Below are positions 39,624 through 49,300 of a stretch of 64,000 nucleotides of DNA, in pieces. The DNA is from Neoarius graeffei (Eukaryota > Chordata > Actinopteri > Siluriformes > Ariidae). Every line of letters starts with the position of its first letter. Positions within the stretch are counted from its first letter, which is position 1. The translations under genes were made by a program, and so were the position numbers. The stretch lies in NCBI RefSeq assembly GCF_027579695.1, contig NC_083571.1, positions 45,495,390 to 45,559,389 of the forward strand, read 5' to 3'. The notes beneath the pieces are model-generated. The model saw nothing but the letters and a program-made list of their open reading frames with translations. It ran no database searches and was not told where the DNA came from.

Positions 39624-42600
39624 GTAAGTCCCTCAGCAGAACATGGCTATCTTTAGCTTCTCCTCCTTCTCTTCCTTCTTCTCCTTCTTTTTCTCCTCCT
39701 TCTTCTCTTCCTTTTTCTCCTTCTTCTTGTCCTTCTCCTGCTCCTTTTTCTCCTCCTTTTCTCCTCCTCCTCCTTCTCTTCCTTCTTCTCCTTTTTCTCC
39801 TTCTTATCCTTCTCCTCCTTTTTCTCCTCCTTGTCCTCCTTCTCCTTCTTGTCCTTCTCTTCCTTCTTCTCCTCCTCCTTCTTGTCCTTCTTTTTCTCCT
39901 CCTTCTCTTCCTTCTCCCCCTTCTTTTTCTTCTTTTTGTCCTCCTTCTCCTCCTCCTCCTCCTTTTTCTCCTCCTTCTCTTCCTTCCCCTCCTTCTTCTT
40001 GTCCTTCTCCTCCTTCTTCTCCTCCTCCTTCTTTTTCTCCTTCTTATCCTCCTCCTCTTTATCCTTCTTCTCCTCCTTCTTCTTGTCCTTCTCCTCCTTT
40101 TTCTCCTTCTTCTTGTCCTTCTCCTCCTTCTTCTCCTCCTTCTTCTCTTCCTTCTCCTCCTTCTTTTTCTCCTTCTTCTTGTCCTTCTCCGTCTTCTTCT
40201 CTTCCTTCTCCTCCTCCTTCTTCTTCTCCTCCTTCTTCTTGTCCTTCTCCTTTTTCTCCTTGTCCTTCTCCTCCTTCTTCTCCTCCTTCTTCTCCTCCTT
40301 CTTGTCCTCCTTCTCCTCCTCCTTTTTCTCCTTCTTCTTGTCCTTCTCCTGCTCCTTTTTCTCCTTCTTCTTGTCCTTCTCCGTCTTCTCCTCCTCCTGC
40401 TCCTTTTCTCCTTCTGCTCCTTTTTCTCCTTCTTGTCCTTCTCCTCCTTCTTGTCCCTCTCCTCCTCCTGCTCCTTTTTCTCCTTCTGCTCCTTCTGTCT
40501 TCTTCATCTTCTCCTCCTCCTCCTTCTTCCTCTCCTTCTTCTTCACTGAGGAAATGGAAATTAATGATGTCTAAGCAAGTAATAATGTGTTTGTTGAACC
40601 GTTTTGGCTTTCACTTAAACACAAATGAACAAGTAAATAAATAAAACACCTCACTTTATCTGTTAAATATCAAATAACACTAATCCCTGCTCATTTCTAG
40701 GCTTTTTGGCTGTTCTCCCCCCATGAAATCCTTCATCTTTCCTTCTTCATCTAATGATGTGTTTATTTCATTTATTATTTTTAAAGATCCTTCGTGAAGT
40801 CCAGCTTCAGTGAAATCCCCAAGGAGAGCTTCATTCACACCCCAGCACTCCACCTCTTGTAAGATCAGTAATAATAATAATAATAATAATCATTAAAGTG
40901 AACCTTTGTGTTAATTTCAGTATGTTAAAGTGGATTCAGTCTTGTGTAAATGGTACTAAACAGTACAGTCCTATAGATGAGTCCGTCAGTCGCCATGTTG
41001 CAGTAGGGACCTGTACATGTGAAAGTAAAAAAAAAAAAACCCCTACAAACTTTCCCTTCCTGTACTATAATTTCAACATGATTACATTTGTGGCTTAAAA
41101 TCACCGAGTCTTATATAACCTGACTCCCTCTCTCATATACTAAACTACATCTTTCTTTGTCGCTGGGGTGGTGCTGTGTAGAGTACAGCTTTTCTGCCTG
41201 TGGTATCGTATGCATCTTTTACATGGCAAGATGAATGTAGTCTTCACGATTAGCTTTCAGAGTACAGTTCATTCACCTTTCCAGGTAAAAGATACACACC
41301 GAAGACAGGGGTGCTTCTAGGGACTCTGACAATAACACCATATTGTCAAGGCACCCCATCCCCAAAAGCAATCAGGAACGTTCATTTGACAGCCGTAATA
41401 TATGCGTTAACAATGCGTCAACTTGGACGAGCCTAAAAATATGCGTTATGAACACATTAACGTGACAATTTTGACAGCTCTAGCGTTAATAACTATTTCG
41501 AAAGAACAAGCTAGGCTACTCACTACCTAGCTGCTTGTGTTGAATTGAATTGAAAACCAACCTGGCACAAATTAAACTCATGGCATGTCTGTGAAGATTC
41601 TCAGTCATCCAGGTCATAGTAAACTGTGGGTGGTAAAAAAGAGCAACTGGACTTGCTTGAAGATCAAGCAAGTCCAGTTGCTCTTTTTTACCACCCACAA
41701 CTCACGGCATGCTTTATTCAGCATAACAGATTCTCACTTACCACTGGGATTTTTAAAAAATGTATTGGGTTACACTTGGGCGGCACGGTGGTGTAGTGGT
41801 TAGCGCTGTCGCCTCACAGCAAGAAGGTCCTGGGTTCGAGCCCAGCGGCCGATGAGGGCCTTTCTGTGCGGAGTTTGCATGTTCTCCCCGTGTCTGCGTG
41901 GGTTTCCTCCGGGTGCTCCGGTTTCCACCAAAGACATGCAGGTTAGGCTAATTGGTGACTCTAAATTGACCGTAGGTGTGAATGTGAGTGTGAATGGTTG
42001 TGTGTGTCTATGTGTCAGCCCTGCGATGACCTGGTGACTTGTCCAGGGTGTACCCCGCCTCTCACCCATAGTCAGCTGGGATAGGCTCCAGCTTGCCTGC
42101 GACCCTGTACAGGATAAGCGGGTACAGATAATGGATGGATGGTTACATTTGTGGAAATCACAGCCCACCATTATCAAGTGATATTTATTATTAAGATCTT
42201 ATAGTTATTAATCCGTTTGACTGGCCACTTGAATTGAATGGCTTTAATCCACATCTCAATGACTGAAAAACAATTACGCATATAAATAATGTCAAATTTG
42301 AGGGTGCCTTCAGGGTACTGAGGGTGAATATATTTTACAATTAAAGTAGTCCCTGCCTACAAAAAGTTTGATGAGTAGATTAATATACTGGTTATGCACT
42401 AGAGCTTGAATATGTTCCTCAGGTGTTCTCTGGAGGTTTATAGTTCTAATTTCCTACTTGGAACCATTTCTGATGATAGGACCTCTAAGGCCCCCCCCCA
42501 AAAAAAAAGACAAAGCCAGATGGACCTTTTTTCCCCTCCTCCAAGTGTGTATATTTGTATAAAATACAGTTTACCTGGCTACAATATAGACTATGCTTGG

Positions 42601-43272
42601 TTATCCAAACTGAAATCAAGACTGTTTTGGAACATTTTAAGCAATCATATCTGTTTCCTATACATATTTATTAAAACTAAGCTCTTTACACTGCCTTTTG
42701 GTAAACGACATACTCTATATTGGTACTGCCAACGTTGGTATGTCGCCAAGTGTAACTACACTACCGTTCAAAAGTTTGGGGTCACCCAGACAATTTAGTG
42801 TTTTCCATGAAAAGTCACACTTTTATTTACCACCATAAGTTGTAAAACGAATAGAAAATATAGTCAAGACCTTTTTCTGGCCATTTTGAGCATTTAATCG
42901 ACCCCACAAATGTGATGCTTAAGAAACTCAGGCCCTGTCCACACGGCAACGGATTCAGGTGAATCTGATACAATTGTTTATCGTTTAGGCCTGGCGTCCA
43001 CACGGCACCAGCGTTTTGGGTGCCCCAAAATGCAATCTTTTGAGAACGGGTCCCAGAGTGGAAAGATCTGGCAACGTTGCCGTTGCGAAGTCGTCTGGAT
43101 GAGTAGAACGGATTTGTTTACGATGATGTCACAACCACATGACTGTCAGTGCTTCACGCCAGGTAGAAGTGTAACGAACTTGATGCGAGTTGTCAACAAA
43201 TCCTATAACTTGGTTCATGAAGCGCGCTTACAAAATATTTTCACTGTGAATATTTATTGTGTAATGGTGCAA

Positions 43273-43314
<42 letters not shown>

Positions 43315-46300
43315 GCCCTTAGGGCAGAGTCAATCCCGCCAGCAAAAATAGGGAAAAAAAGGAGCAATCTCACCTCTTCAGATGTTGGTTTAAGTCCTAC
43401 AATACATTCCTCAAAAAGGGCATAGAAGAACAAATTAATCCATCAACGTGTAGCATTCAATTTATTCCGGACCATTAAAGACGCCGCCTTCTGTGTAGAA
43501 TCATACGTCATCCTCGCTGCCATATTGGATGGGTCAAAGCGGAGAATAAAGATGCCTCATTCATGTGCTGCGTTTAACTGTACCAACAGGTTTACCGTCC
43601 AAACGAGATCACATGGGATTACCTTTCACAGGTGAGACTGGAAAAATACTTTTCATTGTATTTGGTCATTATAATGTAATTTTACGAACAGATTTTTCTG
43701 ACTTTGTGGCTAATATGAAGTCTCGCGCATAATAGTTTATGCGCATGCGTCCTTACTTCTTCTATTGTTCTGGTGTCTCTGAAGGGACCGTCTTACAGCA
43801 CTCCTAGAGGTGTGGCATGTGTATTGCATCGTTTTCAGCAAGCGTTGCGTTGCCATATGGACCTGATATTTTACTGATCCGTTGCCCATGTGGACGCGAT
43901 ATTTTTTAAAATAACATCTCGTTGCCGTTGTCGTGTGGATGTAGCCTCAATCTGCTCAAAGGAAGGTCAGTTTTATAGCTTCTCTAAAGAGCTCAACTGT
44001 TTTCAGCTGTGCTAACATGATTGTACAAGGGTTTTCTAATCATCCATTAGCCTTCTGAGGCAATGAGCAAATACATTGTACCATTAGAACACTGGAGTGA
44101 GAGTTGCTGGAAATGGGCCTCTGGAGATATTGCACCAAAAACCAGACATTTGCAGCTAGAATAGTCATTTACCACATTAGCGATGTATAGAGTGGATTTC
44201 TGATTAGTTTAAAGTGATCTTCATTGAAAAGAACAATGCTTTTCTTTCAAAAATAAGGACATTTCAAAGTGACCCCAAACTTTTGAACGGTAGTGTAGAT
44301 TAATCGAAAGACAACTACGAATGCACCAAAATACAATGTAGCGGGGGGGATTCATAAGCATGGCTATTTAACTAGCCATTTTCAGCTCTAGCTCGCCATG
44401 ACAAACCCTGAGGAACTTTTATATTACATTCATTTAGTAAACGGCTATAAAGTATCTGAACCAACTTACAGGCATCAAACTAAACAGTTGTTCGTGGAAG
44501 ATCTTATGGCTCGATGGAAGCAACAGTCCTGGGATTTGATTTCACAAACCTCCAGTTTAATACAGAATCTTAAAACGCTCAGCTATTAAGGGAGACTTTC
44601 AGGCAGGAGGTTTAAAGCTTCTAAAGAAAGCCATGTCAAATATTTAATAGTGTTTGTCATTTCGTTTGTGTAAGACTTTTCACAGCTAACGTGTTTGAGT
44701 CCATAAATGGGGATGCCTTCCTTGGTCTTCCACATTTAGAATACCTGTAAGTGTTGCTTGATTTTGATTTGAAAGACTTTGGAAGTATTCCTTGGGATGC
44801 AAGTTTTATATTCTGATATCCAAATGTTCAGTGAGGTTATTTTTTTGTCTGCTTCTTCTTTCACAGGTTTATTGAAAATAATCAAATCAAGTCTATATCA
44901 CCTTTTGCCTTCCGAGGTCTTAAGTCCTTAATACACTTGTGAGTATTGAAATGCGAATTACTCAGTAACTGTAAGCTTATTTTGTTCTTCTGAAGCTTTT
45001 TGCGGTTTTATTTCAAGAAATAACGAACAGGAGTGTTTAATTGTTTTCTGAGAGGGTTAAAGATGAATTCTGTGGTCAGTTTTCACTTTACAAGTGCAGT
45101 TATAAGGCACAACAAGAAGGCTTTTAAGCCTCCCAAGGCATTACTGAGTGTTGCAATCCCACCAAGGCTGTTTTATTCTCCCACCCTGGCAACAAGTGAA
45201 AGCTCTAGCAGATTAGGTTGTTTTCTGGTCTTTAGAAAGAATCACAGCTTTTCAGAAAATCTCTTCAACTTCTGGCTGACATTTCGTTTAATAGATTACT
45301 TGCAAGAGAGAGGAGAATCATGTGATTGGGGTCTCAACAGTGAATTAAACAATCCCAGAATGTTCCTTGTGTCCCTTGGGTTTGGGGTGAGGAGCTCTGG
45401 TGAGGACACTCCGCTCAATCAGGCTGATTTTCCCAAAAGCAGTAGAAAGCAATCATCTGAGTCATTTAAATGTTCTAACAGTTCTAACAGTGACATCATA
45501 CTCCAGTTCTGGAAAGCCACAACACTCAAGCATTGTCACATTCAACATGAATGGACTTTGACGTTAAAAATCGCCGAATTAGCACCACTTTAAAGCTAAG
45601 TTGCGTCCCAGAATGTGTCCTGATCGCTCAACATAATAATAATAATCAACATGGCTGCAGATCCCACACACCTTAGAGGAAGCATCGACAGCTTGGACCT
45701 TTTTAGATTAATGGTCTTCCAATACATGGCACTGGAAATTTATGCCAACTAAAGGGGTGTTCACACGGCAACTTTTACTCCGGTGTAGCACCGGGACTGC
45801 CCCGGTAGAGCGTTCACACGGTACAAAGTTATACCGGTGTAGCCCCTGAAAGCTGCTTAAACCGGTGCAAATCTAACCCTGCTCGGGAGGTGGTCTAAGA
45901 AATTTACTCCGGACTAAATGCTAGTTTGCGGGGCAGCACCGATATAAAATGGGACGTCTGAACGCTACAGGGGTCGACTCGCTACGCGTGAGGAGAGTTG
46001 ATTACATACGGGCATTGCATAATTTGCATCCTGGTATTTTGCGCTTCCAAAATGGCGAATATCAACAACAACAGAACTGCGTGTCTTCCAGTGTTGCCAG
46101 ATTGGGTGGTTTTAAGTGCATTTTGGCGGATTTGAACATATTTTGGGCTGGATAACGTCAGCAGTATCTGGCAACACTGGTGTCTTCATCCACGTTGTTT
46201 TCCCGGCGCTTGGTGATGCCATGACAACCGGGAAAAGGAAGTACATTTTCACGCATCCGCATTATTACTATCGTATAGCACGGTCGCAAAAACTGCCGTG

Positions 46301-49300
46301 TGAACGCAAGTGGGGCTGCACCGGTGCTAACACGCTTCTCTCTAGTAAGCAGGTTTGTGACGTGTGAACGCTCCACAAAATTTACACCGGTGTAAGATAT
46401 ATCGCAACAAAATACATCGGTGCAGCATCGATGCAAATACGTGCCGTGTGAACACCCCTTAAGTTCTGGAAGCACAGCTCAAACCATAACTAAGCATTCA
46501 TAGAATTGAAGCGTAAATTCTCTTTGGAGCTAACGTATAGTCCGGTTGAAAATAAAAACAAACCCTGAAACAAGGTTACAGTTGTAATTCTAGGTGATTT
46601 GTGTAACTCATTGTTTTTTTTTTTTTATTTATTATATATTGCCCAGTGGATTCCTTGAAAAAGCATATTTTTTCTGATTGTCAGATGTTACATTTAATGT
46701 TGTGGTCCACAAAACAAAGTCATTCATTCCTGTTATCCTGTTAAAGCAGCTATAAAAAGCATTCCTTAACCAGCCTCTCCCTATTCTCTCACTCCTCGTC
46801 TCGAACTTAATACATCACATTACTGAGAAACCATCCTGAAGACTTATTTTCCATGTCAGAAAAGGTAAAGGAGCAGCCTGGAGACCGCCTCCAAAAATGC
46901 TAAATAAATAAAACCTCCTTACAGAAAACGTCACCATATCAACAATTACACAAAATGTTCAATCCATTTATGTGTAGAGTCCATCATACAAATCTCTGTG
47001 TAAATCGCTACTGCATAAATAGATGTGTTAGAATGACCGCATTATAATATCACTATGACTTGCCTTGAATCTGAAACATTTCTGAGTTGTGCTGTTACAG
47101 AAAATTTATCGACACCTTCTGACCAAAGAGAATAAAGAATTCAACAGTGCTGTGATACAGTACTAGCGTGCCTTTTGGGTTTGACCAGTCTCACCTTACT
47201 GTTTTGAAGCAGTGCTCAAAAAGAAGGAAGGTCGACTGCTTATGGCCTTCTCTTCCTCCAGTTCTTACAGTGTGAGAAACAGCTGTTCGGGAAGCAGTAC
47301 TTTATAATTTGTAGCACAACCGAAAGTGTCCCAACTGACAGTTTAACTCAGAAGTCTGGAAACAATATAGGCCCATTTATTAACTGCACAATGATCCGGC
47401 ATGTGATTGTAATTATCCAGTAATAATTCAGTGGGAGTTTGGGACTTGATCCAGTTGGACAGCACAGGAGTCATTGTTGAATGTTAACCATGGGGAAGTC
47501 AAATCATGTCCTATTGCCTTATCAACAGCAATCCTATCAAAAATGTCCAAGTAATGCCATCCTTAAAAAAAAATCCGTTTCCTGTCCACCGGGTGAGCAA
47601 AAAAATTTTCAGTCGGGAGGGAGTGTTGGGGTTTAACCCAGTCTGAAACGGTCAATCGGTCAACTTATTTCTCGGGACCCCCGCCCTCGTACCACCTGCA
47701 GAATTCTGGGACGGAACACCGCAAAAAAAACAGAGAACCAGAGATCGGTTTCACTGCTGTTTAATCGCAGTATTCTTGCCAAAGATGAAAGATTACAAAC
47801 ACCTTTTATAACAAATCATAATCTCTCCAAACGGCTATTGTGTCTGTCAAATGTGTGTGTGTGTGTGTGTGTGTTTGTATGTGACCTCAGAGAGGGGTGT
47901 GTGTGTGTGTGTGTGTCTATGGGAGGGTGTGAGTGAGTGAGTGACATCATTTTGATATCTGTGTCTATGTGCTAGGTCAGCAAATCACATCTTAATTCCA
48001 TATGCATGTGTGTGTGTGTGAATGAAACCTTCAATCATAAGCAAAATAATATTTCAGCAATTTCATTTACGCACGTCAAAGCGCGCGAGATGCTTTTACG
48101 ACAATGTTTTAAACAAAGACTATGTTTGGTCTAACAAAGAAGTGTTCTTCTCCACTGGACGAAGGTCAGGCTACACAGGAACAGTTTAAAATCACTGCCA
48201 TAGTATATGCAATAGTCCAAAATAATAAAGGATCTTAAAAAGCTCTAAAATATAAAGTCTTAACTCTTTGTTCAGCAATAAGGCTACCATTACATCCAAC
48301 ATTAAAGTGTGTGTGGGTCGATCTGACATCAAAACAGGCCTTGGCGTCGTTCAGACACATCTCCGATCAAAAATACACATTTCATATCAAACAAACAAAA
48401 TGTTCCCAAACAATGTCCAGCCGAGACAGAAGGTCATTTTAACTGAACCGAAGTTAATCCTTAATTTTGTCACAAATATATTACTGCCTTCTTGGTCAAG
48501 AATAATACTTATATAAACCTAACAGGGAGGGATTTTTTTTTTATATATATGGATGGATAAGAAATCGCAATGCTGTGTTTGCTTTTTCTTTCAGTACTTT
48601 TTTATTACAAAAGCAGACACATTTAATAAAATGACAGTTTAATCAACTGAAACTTGTACAAAAACTTTAAGTTAGCATTTTAAATGCTGACTGCAACATT
48701 TGCAAAACTTTTACAAAGGTACTTAAAATGCCCGACACACGGACTTTTTGTAGTTCTAAATCGAGCGTTAGGCCTAGTTCGGATGAAATGACACTATTAA
48801 AATGATCACTGAATGATTTGTTTTTCTGAATCTTTACTATTTTGTTGTTCGCTAGAATACCATTTTGCGATTTCACACTTAAGCAAATGTTTGAAAACTC
48901 CGGATCTCCTTCCTTCATGGTGGCTGCCATTTTTTTGTGCCGCACGGCGCATGCGCAGAGCCGATTCGGTTCAGAGTGCGCGCGCGCTCGGCGGAGGCAG
49001 TAGTGTGTCGGAGGGAACAGAAGCAGAGATGACGCTTATTTTGTCTCCGGTAAACCAGTCTTCTCTCGTTCAATTACGTGCTGGCATCAAAAGACACCGT
49101 TGGCTGTAAATGAACCCAAACTGAGTGGTTGGAGTGTATTTTCATACACAAATGGAGAAATGTTCGCTGAGTGTGTAATTGTGTAGCCCCACTGCAGACC
49201 GCTGTCGTTGTTAATTCATAGCATGCTCAGCTGCGTGAATGTGTCATGCACCGAAAATAAGAGATTTACAAGCCAGGAACGCCTCATGATGCAATACGCA

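Larger units (their letters stand above)
42759..44295. mobile_element. Tc1-like MITE (CACTACCGTTCAAAAG ends), hosting a THAP-exon MITE
   Basis: The ends CACTACCGTTCAAAAGTTTG and its inverse are flanked by TA. Only ~520 bases are its own, so it is non-autonomous; the rest is the THAP-exon MITE at 42931-43946. It is in lgi1 intron 2. Confidence 0.9.

Noticed and set aside
39233-40549. Long open frames across the lgi1 intron 1 tract (Leu-rich 438 aa, Ser/Pro/Phe-rich 333 and 247 aa on +; Lys/Glu-rich 297 aa on -)
   Set aside because: They arise because a C/T-only strand cannot encode stop codons. Composition is pure repeat, and the region is an intron with clean splice sites on both sides.
45033-45593. 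186-residue open frame within lgi1 intron 4
   Set aside because: No recognisable domain, no matching splice sites, and ordinary intronic composition.
48667-48945. Minus-strand open frame (92 aa) in lgi1 intron 4
   Set aside because: No recognisable domain, and it lies within a putative non-autonomous element; evidence is too weak for a gene call.
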